NCBI GenBank assembly: GCA_028715055.1
Contig: JAQTLE010000003.1
Coordinates: forward strand, 248,001 to 312,000
Reading direction: 5' to 3'
Origin: Sulfurovaceae bacterium
GTDB taxonomy: Bacteria > Campylobacterota > Campylobacteria > Campylobacterales > Sulfurovaceae
DNA: 64,000 bases
In this document: piece after piece, positions 16,846 to 26,595 of the stretch
How positions within the stretch are numbered: position 1 is the stretch's first letter
How the letters are laid out: each line of letters begins with the position of its first letter
The notes under the pieces: model-generated
Seen by the model: only the letters and a program-made list of their open reading frames with translations
Database searches by the model: none
Told to the model about the DNA's origin: nothing
Translations under genes and position numbers: made by a program

Positions 16846-18795
16846 ATGTCACCAATTTTGGAAATCAAAAATCTTTATCGTAAATTTCCATCCGGAGATG
16901 ATGAGGTAGCCGTACTAAAAGATATAAACCTTACCATAGAAGCCGGAGAGCTAGTCGCTATCATAGGACAATCGGGTTCTGGTAAAACTACTTTAATGAA
17001 TATATTGGGATGTTTGGATCGTCCCAGTAGTGGAAGCTATAAGGTGCACGGTAAATCTACAGCCGATATGGAGCCGGATGAACTTGCTGAGCTTCGCAGA
17101 GAGCATTTCGGATTTATATTCCAACGCTATCATTTACTAGGAGACATGGATGCTTTGGGCAATGTGGAAGTACCTAGCATATATGCCAATTATTCATACG
17201 AAGAGAGAATAGAGAAGGCTAGCAAATTACTAACAAGACTTGGACTTGGGGAACGAATGAAGTATAAACCAGGTCAACTCTCAGGTGGTCAACAACAAAG
17301 AGTAAGTATAGCAAGAGCACTTATGAATGGTGGAGATATAATCCTGGCAGATGAGCCAACGGGAGCCTTGGATAGTCGTAGCGGTGAAGAAGTGATAGGA
17401 ATATTGCAAGAACTTCACGCCGATGGCCATACTATCATCATAGTAACGCATGACATAAGTATAGCAAATACTGCTCATAGGATAATAGAGATAAAAGATG
17501 GAGAGATCATCTCTGATAAACGCACCAAGGACGTGGAATATCAAGCTAAAACCATTACGGATAATAAAATGCAAGTCACTCATCCTTGGGAAGGGGCAAT
17601 AAATAGATTTAATGAAGCTTTTAAAATGGCATTTAAAGCTATGTTGGCTCATCGTATGCGTACATTCCTAACAATGTTAGGCATTATCATAGGTATAGCC
17701 TCCGTGGTATCGGTTATAGCATTAGGCGAGGGTTCGCGTCAAAAAATACTTAAAGATATAAGCAGTATGGGTACAAACACTATAAATATCTATCCAGGCA
17801 AGGGTTTTGGAGATCGTGATGCCAGGAAGATTCATACACTAACCGTAGCAGACGGTGAAATTTTAAAACAACAAAATTTTGTAGACAGTGTTACTCCAAG
17901 TGTAAATGATAGTGTCACAGTAAGATATAAAAATATCTCAATTGATGCCCAGATAAAAGGGGTAGGAGAAGATTTCTTTAAAGTAAAGGGAATAGAGATA
18001 GACAAAGGCATGATGTTTGATAGAAAATTGGTAGGAGAATATGCACAAGTAGCCGTCATAGATCCAATAACACAAAAAGAATTATTTGATGAAGATGTAG
18101 ATCCTATAGGTAAAGTCATTATGTTAGGAAGCGTACCTGTGCGTATCATAGGATTAAGCAAAAAACTATCCAGTACCTTTATGGGAGCCGATACCTTAAA
18201 TATTTGGGTGCCATACACTACTTTAATGAGCAGAATGCTTGGGCAATCATATCTTAACAATATTACGGTGAGAGTTTCTGATAATGTAACCAGTGCCGCA
18301 GCCGAAGCAGGTATAAATAAAATTTTGTTACAACGTCACAGAACACAAGATTTTTATCTGGCAAATCTAGATAGTATCCGTCAAACTATTGAGAGTACTA
18401 CTGCTACAATGAGGTTGCTTATATCAATGATCGCCGCGATCGCTCTTGTTGTCGGCGGTATCGGGGTGATGAATATTATGCTGGTATCTGTAACTGAGCG
18501 TACAAGCGAAATAGGCATTCGTATGGCAGTAGGGGCGAGACAGAGTGACATCATGCAGCAATTTTTGATAGAATCAGTTGTGGTTTGTCTAATTGGCGGT
18601 GTGCTTGGAATTTCATTGGCACTTTTAATAGGACAGGTATTTGGACAAGTGAGCGATATGTTCAGTATGATTTTTTCAGTCAGCTCTATCATTTTTGCAT
18701 TCGTTTGTTCTACACTTATAGGCGTTGTTTTTGGATTTATCCCGGCTAAGAATGCAGCCAAGCTTGATCCTGTAGTTGCACTCAATAGAGAATAG
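16846..18795 (+). CDS. macB: MacB-like ABC exporter (ATPase-permease fusion)
   Basis: 649 residues. The N-terminal ATPase has Walker [10 protein letters not shown] (about residue 41), the signature [15 protein letters not shown], Walker [12 protein letters not shown] and the switch VTHD. A transmembrane helix near residue 285, a large periplasmic MacB_PCD domain and three C-terminal FtsX-type helices follow, including the conserved [18 protein letters not shown]. The length is standard for MacB. It acts by mechanotransmission with MacA and a TolC-type channel. The start is 1 nt after the macA stop. Confidence 0.95.
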   Translation: MSPILEIKNLYRKFPSGDDEVAVLKDINLTIEAGELVAIIGQSGSGKTTLMNILGCLDRPSSGSYKVHGKSTADMEPDELAELRREHFGFIFQRYHLLGDMDALGNVEVPSIYANYSYEERIEKASKLLTRLGLGERMKYKPGQLSGGQQQRVSIARALMNGGDIILADEPTGALDSRSGEEVIGILQELHADGHTIIIVTHDISIANTAHRIIEIKDGEIISDKRTKDVEYQAKTITDNKMQVTHPWEGAINRFNEAFKMAFKAMLAHRMRTFLTMLGIIIGIASVVSVIALGEGSRQKILKDISSMGTNTINIYPGKGFGDRDARKIHTLTVADGEILKQQNFVDSVTPSVNDSVTVRYKNISIDAQIKGVGEDFFKVKGIEIDKGMMFDRKLVGEYAQVAVIDPITQKELFDEDVDPIGKVIMLGSVPVRIIGLSKKLSSTFMGADTLNIWVPYTTLMSRMLGQSYLNNITVRVSDNVTSAAAEAGINKILLQRHRTQDFYLANLDSIRQTIESTTATMRLLISMIAAIALVVGGIGVMNIMLVSVTERTSEIGIRMAVGARQSDIMQQFLIESVVVCLIGGVLGISLALLIGQVFGQVSDMFSMIFSVSSIIFAFVCSTLIGVVFGFIPAKNAAKLDPVVALNRE

Positions 18796-18804
18796 GATTT
18801 GAAG

Positions 18805-20127
18805 ATGAATAAAATAAATATATCCATTATTTCGGCATTTTTATTATTTAGCGGATGCGCATCCAAAAATATAAGCATGCCAACTAATAATACTCGAAAT
18901 ATTTATAATGATACCAAATGGTGGGAGAATTTTAGACAAGCGGATTTGAATCTTTTGGTAGAAAATGCTTTAAAGCAAAATACCTCGCTAATAATAGCTA
19001 GCTACAAGCTCCAACAAGCTGAACTAAATGTGGATCTGGCAAGCAATAGCATGCTCCCAGTATTTTCTGGTTCACTAGAAGCCTCAAGCTCGCGACCTTT
19101 GGATAAGCATAGTGCTAGCACTAGGAGTGTAGGGGCAAATATAGGAGTAGGGTACGAGTTAGACCTCAGAGGTAAATTGTCTACTATTAAAAATATAAAA
19201 GAGCTTGAAGCATTAGCTACCGAGCAAGATCTGCAAGCAAGTAAACTTTTTATTGAAGGCGAGGTAGCCAAGTTATATTGGCAGCTTGCTTATTTTAACG
19301 AAAATATTTATCTATCACGTCAAAATATAGATTCATCTACAAAAATAGTCGATCTTATCAATACTAGATATAAAGCAGGAGCAGTATCTAAACTTGATCT
19401 TCTTTTGGCCGAGCGATCATTGGCCAGTCAAAAAGCATCTTATGAAAAATTGCTTCAATCTAAAGCAGAAGCTATGCATGCATTGGCAATAATATTGGAC
19501 ATAAAACCTGCTGAATATGACAATAAGTTACCAGATAGATTTCCTCTTGCTCCATTATCAAATATGCAAGCCAATATACCAGCGGATGTATTATCAAATA
19601 GACCGGATATGCACGCAGCTCAAATGAGATTAAAAGAATCAGGATTAAATATAGATGTAGCTAAGTCTAATTTTTATCCATCTTTTAACTTAACAGGTAG
19701 TATCGGTACCGGCTCAAATGCTTTAGCGGAAATATTCCGTAATCCTGTAGGTGTTTTGGGATTAAATATAATATTGCCTTTTTTAAATTGGAATGAAAAC
19801 AGTATAAATCTTAAAATTTCAAAAGTAGCATATGAACAAGCCAAGGTCGAATTTCGCCAAAAGCTTTATAATGCCCTAGGAGAAGTCGAAGATGCATTGT
19901 CAGCAAATGAACAGTATGCATTGGAAGGGGAAGAGCTAAGACAAGCTTATTTGCAAGCTCAAGAAGCAGAAAAACTTTATGGGATAAGATATCGTGCAGG
20001 AGCCGCGAGTCTTAAAGATTGGCTTGATGCTGGGGAAACCGCAAGAAATACTCAGTTGTCATATGTTGAAAATCTTTATAGACAATATATCAATAGAGTT
20101 GATTTGTATTTGGCTCTTGGAGGATGA
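18805..20127 (+). CDS. NodT/TolC-family outer membrane efflux lipoprotein
   Basis: 440-residue outer-membrane channel of the RND/MacAB type. The N-terminal lipoprotein signal ends in the lipobox FSGC. Two outer-membrane efflux repeats follow, with YKAGAVSKLDLLLAERSLASQ in the first half and YRAGAASLKDWLDAGET in the second, and ADVLSNRPDMHAAQ between. I start at ATG 18805, 7 nt after AGGA; the TTG at 18799 would be too close. It directly follows macB, completing the exporter. A long imperfect hairpin lies after the stop. Confidence 0.92.
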   Translation: MNKINISIISAFLLFSGCASKNISMPTNNTRNIYNDTKWWENFRQADLNLLVENALKQNTSLIIASYKLQQAELNVDLASNSMLPVFSGSLEASSSRPLDKHSASTRSVGANIGVGYELDLRGKLSTIKNIKELEALATEQDLQASKLFIEGEVAKLYWQLAYFNENIYLSRQNIDSSTKIVDLINTRYKAGAVSKLDLLLAERSLASQKASYEKLLQSKAEAMHALAIILDIKPAEYDNKLPDRFPLAPLSNMQANIPADVLSNRPDMHAAQMRLKESGLNIDVAKSNFYPSFNLTGSIGTGSNALAEIFRNPVGVLGLNIILPFLNWNENSINLKISKVAYEQAKVEFRQKLYNALGEVEDALSANEQYALEGEELRQAYLQAQEAEKLYGIRYRAGAASLKDWLDAGETARNTQLSYVENLYRQYINRVDLYLALGG

Positions 20128-20144
20128 TAATCTAAATTGTTTGA

Positions 20145-20183
20145 TTAATGCCTCTGGCGGCGCGTCATTGCCAGAAACATTAA
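20145..20183. terminator. Bidirectional hairpin between convergent genes
   Basis: Arms TTAATG/CATTAA and TCTGGC/GCCAGA nested around an 11-nt loop, with 2-nt internal gaps. It lies between the efflux channel gene and the convergent porin gene, where a shared terminator is expected. There is no strong T-run. Confidence 0.5.
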
Positions 20184-20211
20184 AAACAAAAGGGAGTAGG
20201 CTAGTCAAATA

Positions 20212-20892
20212 CTAGAATGAAGTACTTATGGCACCAATTACATGATTTTCATCACTCAATCCTGCATCAGCATTAAAATTAGTATATGCTATGCTAGCAG
20301 TAAATTTGCCTATAGGTTTTGAAAATTTTATACTATAGTTGCTACCATAATTTTCATAATCGCCATAAGCTGCACAGAATGCTATATCATATGGTAAATT
20401 ATATGCTGCATCAAGTTCCCAGTAATCAGACTTATCTAGACCGAATGGTGCATTTGTATTTAAATAATATTTACCGCTAAGTCCTAAATTTCCTATATTT
20501 TTGCTAAGACCAAAATATGCTTCTTGGAAATTTAAATCATGTGTGCTATTTGGATAATTATACGCAATATATCCCAGATCATAACCGATACCGGCCAACT
20601 CACCTTTATATCCGCCATATAGATCAAGTTCCATTGATGCTTCATAACCTGAAAATTCAACATTTGATCCCCATGTCCCGGCATAAAAACCTTTATAACC
20701 CAAATCAATTCCACCTTGAATAGCCGCTGAATTACTAGTTTGGCTCAGACCTCTCCACACATAATTGCTAGTTAAAGCCATATTCGCAGAATATGTAAAA
20801 TCCGATTGTTCTGCAGCGACTATATCCCCATCGGCATATATAAAGCTGCTCATTGCCATGATTGCTATTAAACTTAATCTTTTAAATTTCAT
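20212..20892 (-). CDS. TorF-family putative outer membrane porin
   Basis: 226 residues with a signal peptide ending near YADG (residue 20) and a beta-strand-rich mature part. The conserved N-terminal block FTYSANMALTSNYVWRGLSQT and alternating aromatic strands (GGIDLGYKGFYAGTWGSN, SMELDLYGGY) are typical of the TorF/Gcw_chp family, which ends in phenylalanine as here. Members are thought to be small porins, but substrates are not known. It stands alone, convergent with the MacAB-channel operon. Confidence 0.8.
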   Translation of the reverse strand: MKFKRLSLIAIMAMSSFIYADGDIVAAEQSDFTYSANMALTSNYVWRGLSQTSNSAAIQGGIDLGYKGFYAGTWGSNVEFSGYEASMELDLYGGYKGELAGIGYDLGYIAYNYPNSTHDLNFQEAYFGLSKNIGNLGLSGKYYLNTNAPFGLDKSDYWELDAAYNLPYDIAFCAAYGDYENYGSNYSIKFSKPIGKFTASIAYTNFNADAGLSDENHVIGAISTSF

Positions 20893-20992
20893 CTTTTTTC
20901 CTTCTTCTTATGATGTAACAAAGTATAACAACATATTGAGCATAAAATAGTAATATATATGATTAAAAATTAGGCAATAGAGAATAAATAAT

Positions 20993-21015
20993 GTGACACC
21001 CAAAATGGGTGTCAC
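20993..21015 (-). terminator. Terminator of the cytochrome c peroxidase gene
   Basis: Perfect 9-bp stem GTGACACCC/GGGTGTCAC with a 5-nt loop just after the stop, followed on the minus strand by ATTATTTATT. Confidence 0.6.
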
Positions 21016-21020
21016 GATTG

Positions 21021-22130
21021 TTATTTAACAATAGGTTGAGGAGTATTTTGAGTGCTTGCCGGAAGCATAGGATAAGTTATAACCGGTTTTCTTCCTGTAA
21101 GTGATTTTAGGAATGTTTCGATTTTGGCCGTATCTTCATCGCTGATTTCTGTACCGAGTTGAACTTTACCCATTGTTTGGATAGCTTCTTTTAGAGTCCA
21201 AATTTTGCCATTGTGGAAATACGGAGCTGTCTCTTCAACATTTCTAAGCGTTGGCACTTTAACCATTTTGTTTGCATCGCCTTTAAAGTCACCAACGTCT
21301 TTATATTGATATATTCCTTTTGCATCAAAAATTCGCATTTCCCCACCGAGTGCAATGCCGGTATGACATGCGGTACATCCTTTGTCTATAAATAGTTTTA
21401 AACCCTCTTTTTCTTTATCGGATAATGCATGGATATCCCCGTTCAAGAAATCATCAAATCTAGAAGGAGTAACCAATGTTCTTTCAAATAATCCTATAGT
21501 TCTTGCTATTAGCTCAAAAGTAATCTTTTCATTATCGCCATATGCTTTTTTAAACTCTTCTACATATGCAGGAATTGAAATCACTCTTAATGTCACTAGT
21601 TGTTTTGGAGAGGCCATTTCCGGACCTGCTTGCATTGGACCTTGAGCTTGATCTTCTAGGTGTTGACTTCTGCCATCCCAAAATTGTATTTTATTAAAAA
21701 CTGAATTATAGACTGTCGGAGAGTTTAGGTGATGCGGATTGGCAGTCCATTTGTCACCAATAGCAGCTTCTAAACCATCCACTCCGCCAAGCGCAAGATT
21801 ATGACAGGTATTACAGCTAATCAAATTGCTTTGAGATAATCTAGGGTCAAAATATAATTTTTTACCTAGCTCTATTTTATCTTCCGTGAAAGTATTATTT
21901 ACGTCTTCGGTTAATTTTTTTAGAGCTTCTGTATCTTTTGGTATAGCTTTAAGCCCAGCTGCTAAAGCTTTTTTAGCAAGCTCGTCTGTTATTGCAAGAG
22001 TTGCGACTTTTGTCGGCATCGTATTGGCACTTATTGTGCTTTCATTATTTTCTGAAGATTTTTTTTGACATCCTGCTAATACAAGTAAAGAAATTAATCC
22101 TGCTGAGATTACGATCGACTTAGTTTTCAT
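21021..22130 (-). CDS. Di-heme cytochrome c peroxidase, predicted lipoprotein
   Basis: 369 residues. The N-terminal signal ends in LVLAGCQKK, a lipobox, so the enzyme should be lipid-anchored rather than freely periplasmic. Two heme-binding CxxCH motifs, CNTCH and CTACH, lie about 150 residues apart as in the CcpA/MauG family. The ERTLVTPSRFDDFLNG and VPTLRNVEETAPYFHNG segments are also typical of bacterial peroxidases that reduce hydrogen peroxide with cytochrome c electrons. It is monocistronic with its own hairpin terminator. Confidence 0.92.
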   Translation of the reverse strand: MKTKSIVISAGLISLLVLAGCQKKSSENNESTISANTMPTKVATLAITDELAKKALAAGLKAIPKDTEALKKLTEDVNNTFTEDKIELGKKLYFDPRLSQSNLISCNTCHNLALGGVDGLEAAIGDKWTANPHHLNSPTVYNSVFNKIQFWDGRSQHLEDQAQGPMQAGPEMASPKQLVTLRVISIPAYVEEFKKAYGDNEKITFELIARTIGLFERTLVTPSRFDDFLNGDIHALSDKEKEGLKLFIDKGCTACHTGIALGGEMRIFDAKGIYQYKDVGDFKGDANKMVKVPTLRNVEETAPYFHNGKIWTLKEAIQTMGKVQLGTEISDEDTAKIETFLKSLTGRKPVITYPMLPASTQNTPQPIVK

Positions 22131-22296
22131 TATTTTTTTCTCCTCATTAAATTATGTATCTAAATTATACACTAATATAAAAAAATTTGTTACAAAATTA
22201 TTTTTTTTAGATACAGTCATTTAGCAGATGGCCGAAAATATGGATCGTATTGTGATTATTCTTTAAATAAAAATTTATTAATGAAAACTATATTGA

Positions 22297-22989
22297 TTAT
22301 CTAGCAGTATTTATAAGAGAAACAAAGTTATTTACATCAAGAGAGGCACTGCCTACCAGCACCCCATCAACATTAGGAATAGAAGTTATATCTTTGATAT
22401 TAGCAGTATTTACACTGCCGCCATACAAAAGTGGCTTTGAGCATAGTGCTTTTAATGCCTTATGTGTTGTGGCAATTTCAAGGTCAGTAGCACTTTTGCC
22501 TGTACCAATTGCCCATATAGGTTCATAGGCAATTATAAGATTTTTATAATTAGTATCAATTCCGGTAAACTGACCCGCTAAATAATCTATGACAACATTA
22601 TCGCCTTGCTCGCGAATTTCCAGAGGCTCGCCTATGCAATATATTATCTCAAAATCATGCTCTTTAAAAAATGTGAATTTTTTTGCAATGTCTTCATCGG
22701 ATTCTTTAAGAAGCTGTCTTCTTTCGCTGTGTCCTATCAAAATAGTTTTTATACCGAATTCTTCAAGCTGTTCAAGACCTATTTCTCCTGTGAATGCACC
22801 ATTTCTTGCAGGATAAGCATTTTGTACCCCGATAGTTACATTGCTGTTATGAGATAGTATGGCAGTAGACGGTGGAAATAGGTAAAATTTGTCATTTTTA
22901 TTGTTTGCAATTTTTTGTTCTAATTGTTCTAGATAAGCCAAAGTTGAGGCTCTAGTGTGGTTAGTTTTGAAATTTGCAGCAAATATCAT
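22297..22989 (-). CDS. tpiA: Triosephosphate isomerase
   Basis: 230-residue TIM-barrel enzyme interconverting dihydroxyacetone phosphate and glyceraldehyde 3-phosphate. Active-site K8 is in ANFKTN, the histidine in GHSERR and the glutamate in [22 protein letters not shown] binds the phosphate. The protein is about 20 residues shorter than the usual 250, as in other Campylobacterota. It overlaps pgk by 4 nt and ends the gapA-pgk-tpiA operon. Confidence 0.96.
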   Translation of the reverse strand: MIFAANFKTNHTRASTLAYLEQLEQKIANNKNDKFYLFPPSTAILSHNSNVTIGVQNAYPARNGAFTGEIGLEQLEEFGIKTILIGHSERRQLLKESDEDIAKKFTFFKEHDFEIIYCIGEPLEIREQGDNVVIDYLAGQFTGIDTNYKNLIIAYEPIWAIGTGKSATDLEIATTHKALKALCSKPLLYGGSVNTANIKDITSIPNVDGVLVGSASLDVNNFVSLINTAR

Positions 22990-24179
22990 TTAAGTACCGC
23001 GATACCCGGTAATATTTTACCTTCTATCAATTCCAGGCTTGCTCCACCACCTGTACTAACAAAACTCATCTCTTCTATATCCCCGGCTCTTGCTGTTACG
23101 TCGGCTGTATCTCCACCGCCTACTATGGTCGTAGCATGACTTTGAGCGATATTATGAGACATCATAATACTTCCTTTTGAGAATTTGTCTATTTCATATA
23201 CGCCCATGGGACCATTCCACATTATCGTTTGTGCATCATTTAGTGCTTCTCTAAAAAGTCTGCTTGTAGCAGGTCCGATATCTAGTCCCATCCATTCTTT
23301 TGGGATCTCTTGAGATGGAAGGAATTTAATCATAGATTCACTGCTAAACTTATCTGCTACAACCAAGTCAACGGGTAGATAAAATTTTACACCTCGTGTC
23401 TTGGCTCTAGCCATGATCTTTTTTGCATCATCTAGTAGATCATCTTCGACTATAGATTTACCGATCTCAAGTCCTTGTGCTTTTAAGAATGTAAATGCCA
23501 TCCCGCCGCCGATTACAATCTTGTCAACCTTTTCTACCAGATTTATAAGGGCTTGCAGTTTACCAGAAACTTTACTGCCACCTATGACGGCTACAAAAGG
23601 ACGAGTTGGATTTTCTATTACTCTACTAAAGAAGTTGATCTCCTTATTCATCAAAAATCCAATTCCTCTATTTTCAGGAGCAAATTGTTGCGCAAGAGCA
23701 TAGATAGAAGCATGTTTACGATGACAAGCACCAAAGGCATCATTGATATAAACATCAGCAAATGATGCCAGTTCTTTGGCAAAAGCTTCATCATTCGTTG
23801 TTTCTCCCGCTTCATATCGGAGATTTTCAAGAAGTAGTATTTCGCCCGGTTTTAAACTAGCCGCTTTGCTTTTGGCGTCCGGCCCTATTACGTCATCTGC
23901 CATTTTTATTTCATCATCAAGCTTAAGTAATTTACGAAGTCGAAGTTTTACAGGCTTGAGTGAATATTTATCTTCATATTTTCCAGGTTCGGGTCTTTCA
24001 TAATGTGAAGCCAAGATTATCTTGCAATCTCTATCAAGACAATATCTAATGGTTGGCAGTGCCTCTCTGATACGTCTATCGTCAGTGATATTCCCTTCAT
24101 CGTCTTTGGGTACATTAAAATCACATCTTATAAATACTCTTTTACCGTCTATATCTATATCTTTAATCGTTTTTGGCAT
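22986..24179 (-). CDS. pgk: Phosphoglycerate kinase
   Basis: 397 residues, the full length for bacterial PGK. RCDFNVP and HYERPEPG near the N-terminus bind 3-phosphoglycerate, and the C-terminal [13 protein letters not shown] and [13 protein letters not shown] segments bind nucleotide. It lies between gapA (9-nt gap) and tpiA (4-nt overlap), so the three are co-transcribed and jointly handle triose phosphates, probably mainly for gluconeogenesis in an autotroph (inference). Confidence 0.97.
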   Translation of the reverse strand: MPKTIKDIDIDGKRVFIRCDFNVPKDDEGNITDDRRIREALPTIRYCLDRDCKIILASHYERPEPGKYEDKYSLKPVKLRLRKLLKLDDEIKMADDVIGPDAKSKAASLKPGEILLLENLRYEAGETTNDEAFAKELASFADVYINDAFGACHRKHASIYALAQQFAPENRGIGFLMNKEINFFSRVIENPTRPFVAVIGGSKVSGKLQALINLVEKVDKIVIGGGMAFTFLKAQGLEIGKSIVEDDLLDDAKKIMARAKTRGVKFYLPVDLVVADKFSSESMIKFLPSQEIPKEWMGLDIGPATSRLFREALNDAQTIMWNGPMGVYEIDKFSKGSIMMSHNIAQSHATTIVGGGDTADVTARAGDIEEMSFVSTGGGASLELIEGKILPGIAVLK

Positions 24180-24188
24180 ATTTTTTCT

Positions 24189-25187
24189 CTATTTTTTACT
24201 TACATGAACTGCTAAATCGACCAAACGACAAGAGTATCCCCATTCATTGTCATACCAGGAGAGAACTTTTACCATATTGTCGCCAATTACTTGTATAGTA
24301 TCCATTGCTACGACCGTACTAGTCTCTTCGCCTATAAAATCACTTGAAACTCTATATTCATTGTCAATACCCAAAATTCCTTTATGTGTGGTATTGCTTG
24401 CCACTTCAAAAGCTTTTTTGACATCATCAAGTGTAATATTTTTTTCTAAAGTTACAGTCAAATCTACTATAGAAACATCGGCAGTCGGAACTCTTATTGA
24501 TTGTCCGTTGAGTTTGCCATTTAGTTTCGGTAATACTTTGCCGATAGCTTTAGCAGCTCCTGTTGTGGTAGGAACTAGATTAGCTGCGCCGGCTCTGCCT
24601 TTTCTCATATCTTTTTTACTTGGTTTGTGATCAAGTATTGGTTGTGAGCTGGTATAACTATGAATAGTCGTCATAAGCCCTTTTTTTATACCAAAATTAT
24701 CATCAAGTACTTTTACAAGTGGAGCTAGACCATTTGTAGTGCAACTTGCATTTGAGATAATACTCTCGCCTTTGTATTCATTTTCATTTGCACCGATAAC
24801 ATAAGTAGCTGTATCATCCTTAGCAGGAGCAGAAAATATAACTTTTTTAACCCCATTATCAAGATATGGCTGCACACCTTCGGCTGTAAGAAACACTCCT
24901 GTACACTCCAAAACGATCTCGGCTCCAAGACTGGCAAAATCAAGTTCTTTTGGATCTCTACTGTCTAATATTTTGGCTTTGGTATTGCCCATATATATAT
25001 AACCGTCAACAACTTTAACGTCATTTCTAGTACCGTGTACACTATCATATTTTAATCCATATTCAATAGTCTCATCAGATCCGCTAACATTAACTGCCAC
25101 TAATTCTATATCATCTCTTTTCGATATGATTTTAGCTACACATTTGCCGATTCTTCCCAATCCGTTGATTGCGACTTTGACTGCCAT
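24189..25187 (-). CDS. gapA: Glyceraldehyde-3-phosphate dehydrogenase
   Basis: 332 residues. The NAD(P)-binding INGLGRIGK is at the N-terminus, the catalytic cysteine is in SNASCTTNGLAPLV (about residue 150), and SWYDNEWGYSCR is near the C-terminus. It is the first gene of gapA-pgk-tpiA, divergent from nadD across 66 bp. The arrangement is conserved in Campylobacter as far as I recall. Coenzyme preference is not predicted. Confidence 0.97.
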   Translation of the reverse strand: MAVKVAINGLGRIGKCVAKIISKRDDIELVAVNVSGSDETIEYGLKYDSVHGTRNDVKVVDGYIYMGNTKAKILDSRDPKELDFASLGAEIVLECTGVFLTAEGVQPYLDNGVKKVIFSAPAKDDTATYVIGANENEYKGESIISNASCTTNGLAPLVKVLDDNFGIKKGLMTTIHSYTSSQPILDHKPSKKDMRKGRAGAANLVPTTTGAAKAIGKVLPKLNGKLNGQSIRVPTADVSIVDLTVTLEKNITLDDVKKAFEVASNTTHKGILGIDNEYRVSSDFIGEETSTVVAMDTIQVIGDNMVKVLSWYDNEWGYSCRLVDLAVHVSKK

Positions 25188-25253
25188 ACTCTCTCCTAAG
25201 CTTATGATTATTATGATAGAATTTCATTATTCTACAATAAATGAGGTTATTTT

Positions 25254-25808
25254 TTGGTTAAAAGCACTAAGGCTGTCGTAGCTATTTTTGGTGGGAGCTT
25301 CGATCCGCCACATTTGGGACATCAAGCAATAGCCAAAAAAGCATTGGAAAAGCTGGATATAGATTATCTCTTGATATTGCCTGTATATCAAAATCCTTTT
25401 AAAAAAGTTCCATTTGCATCATCTCAAAAACGATTGGGTTGGTGCAGAAAAGTATTTGATGACAAGCATATTATCGTAGATTCTTATGAGATAGATAATG
25501 AGATTTGCTACACTTATGAAAGTGTAGAGCATTTTAATTCTATTTATGATGTTCGTTACATAATAATAGGTGCTGATAATTTAGAAAAGATAACTCTATG
25601 GCGTAATTTTGAGTGGTTAAATGATACAATCATATGGGTAATAGTAACTAGAGGAGATAACCCTTTAAATACTACAGCTTTACGCTCATTTAAATTGCTT
25701 CATATTGATACGCCGATCAGTTCTACTTTTATAAGGGAGAATCGTGACATATCAAGTGTGGATGAAAAAATAAAACATGAAGTTGAAAAATACTTTGAAA
25801 GTAATTGA
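25254..25808 (+). CDS. nadD: Nicotinate-nucleotide adenylyltransferase
   Basis: 184 residues; adenylates nicotinate mononucleotide in NAD synthesis. The GGSFDPPHLGHQ nucleotidyltransferase motif is near the N-terminus, and ISSTFIR near the C-terminus. The start is TTG 25254: GAGG lies 7 nt upstream and no ATG is suitably placed. The 3' end stops just before rsfS, with which it forms the widespread nadD-rsfS pair. It is divergent from gapA. Confidence 0.94.
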   Translation: MVKSTKAVVAIFGGSFDPPHLGHQAIAKKALEKLDIDYLLILPVYQNPFKKVPFASSQKRLGWCRKVFDDKHIIVDSYEIDNEICYTYESVEHFNSIYDVRYIIIGADNLEKITLWRNFEWLNDTIIWVIVTRGDNPLNTTALRSFKLLHIDTPISSTFIRENRDISSVDEKIKHEVEKYFESN

Positions 25809-25827
25809 TAAAAAATTAAGGGAAAAA

Positions 25828-26172
25828 ATGACTACAAAAAGCATGGATGAAAGAATAGACGCTATTGTTAAAGTATTGGATGAAAAAAAAGCAGAAGATA
25901 TAGAGGTATTTAATCTAGATAATGCTGATTATATTGCAAAAAGAGTAGTAATAGCTAATTCTCTTGGTGGTAAGCACACCGGGGCACTTTTTGACCATCT
26001 TAAAAATGAGCTAAAACCTCAAGGAGAAGTATTTTTGGGTTCAGATGTAAGTGATGAATGGGTAGTTGCAGATATGGGCGATATATTGGTACACATAATG
26101 ATACCGCAATATCGTCAGCGTTATTCATTGGAAGCTTTTTTGAGCGAACTTACAGCTAAAAAACAAGATTGA
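25828..26172 (+). CDS. rsfS: Ribosomal silencing factor RsfS
   Basis: 114 residues; binds ribosomal protein L14 and blocks subunit joining in starvation. Conserved RsfS segments are KKAEDIEVFNL, YIAKRVVIANSLGGKHTGALFDH and SDEWVVADMGDILVHIMIPQYRQRY. I start at ATG 25828 behind AAGGGA; a longer frame from 25777 would overlap nadD by 32 nt and add residues outside the family domain. The region downstream is repeat-filled with no terminator that I can single out. Confidence 0.93.
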   Translation: MTTKSMDERIDAIVKVLDEKKAEDIEVFNLDNADYIAKRVVIANSLGGKHTGALFDHLKNELKPQGEVFLGSDVSDEWVVADMGDILVHIMIPQYRQRYSLEAFLSELTAKKQD

Positions 26173-26595
26173 TATATTTTCAAAAATACATTATTTTGTA
26201 AAACTAGACCGCCACGACTTTTTGCAAAGTCTCGCAGTAATGAGAGTTTGTCATTGCGAGATGAAAAAACTGTAATAAACGACAATTGTTTTTCGTTTTA
26301 GGTTTGAAACCAAAGGCGATGTCTCAAAGAGACCGCCAAAGGCTGGACGAAGCAATCCATATTCTACGTCATGCTGAATTTATTTCAGCATCTCTATAAT
26401 TTAGATCCTGAAACGAGTTCAGGATTTAAAAGACATGGATCTCAAAGACGATTGATGTCATTCCGTGCTACGACACGGAATCCATAAAAAAATGGATACC
26501 GAATCGAGTTCGGTATGACTGGAGTCTGTCATTGTGTATATATCACAACATTTTGCTTGCGATGACATGCTAATGTAAGTTGCAATAACACCCCG
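26173..26595. repeat. Repeat cluster between rsfS and argS
   Basis: No gene in these 423 bp. From left to right: a family C piece on the minus strand (26207-26246); a CTGAATTTATTTCAG palindrome within 26369-26394; an ATCCTGAAACGAGTTCAGGAT palindrome (26405-26424 region); and a family B double hairpin (26457-26519). Similar units recur around 31, 34.7, 36.2 and 39 kb. Confidence 0.7.
26457..26519 (-). repeat. Family B double-hairpin repeat
   Basis: GTCAT and ATGAC ends with two internal hairpins, ATTCCGTG...CACGGAAT and ATACCGAA...TTCGGTAT, joined by an ATCCAT/ATGGAT segment. It is nearly the reverse complement of the copies at 30920 and 34771. Confidence 0.75.

Noticed and set aside
26173-26595. 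Insertion sequence remnant
   Set aside because: No transposase fragment and no target duplication seen; only short palindromes are present.
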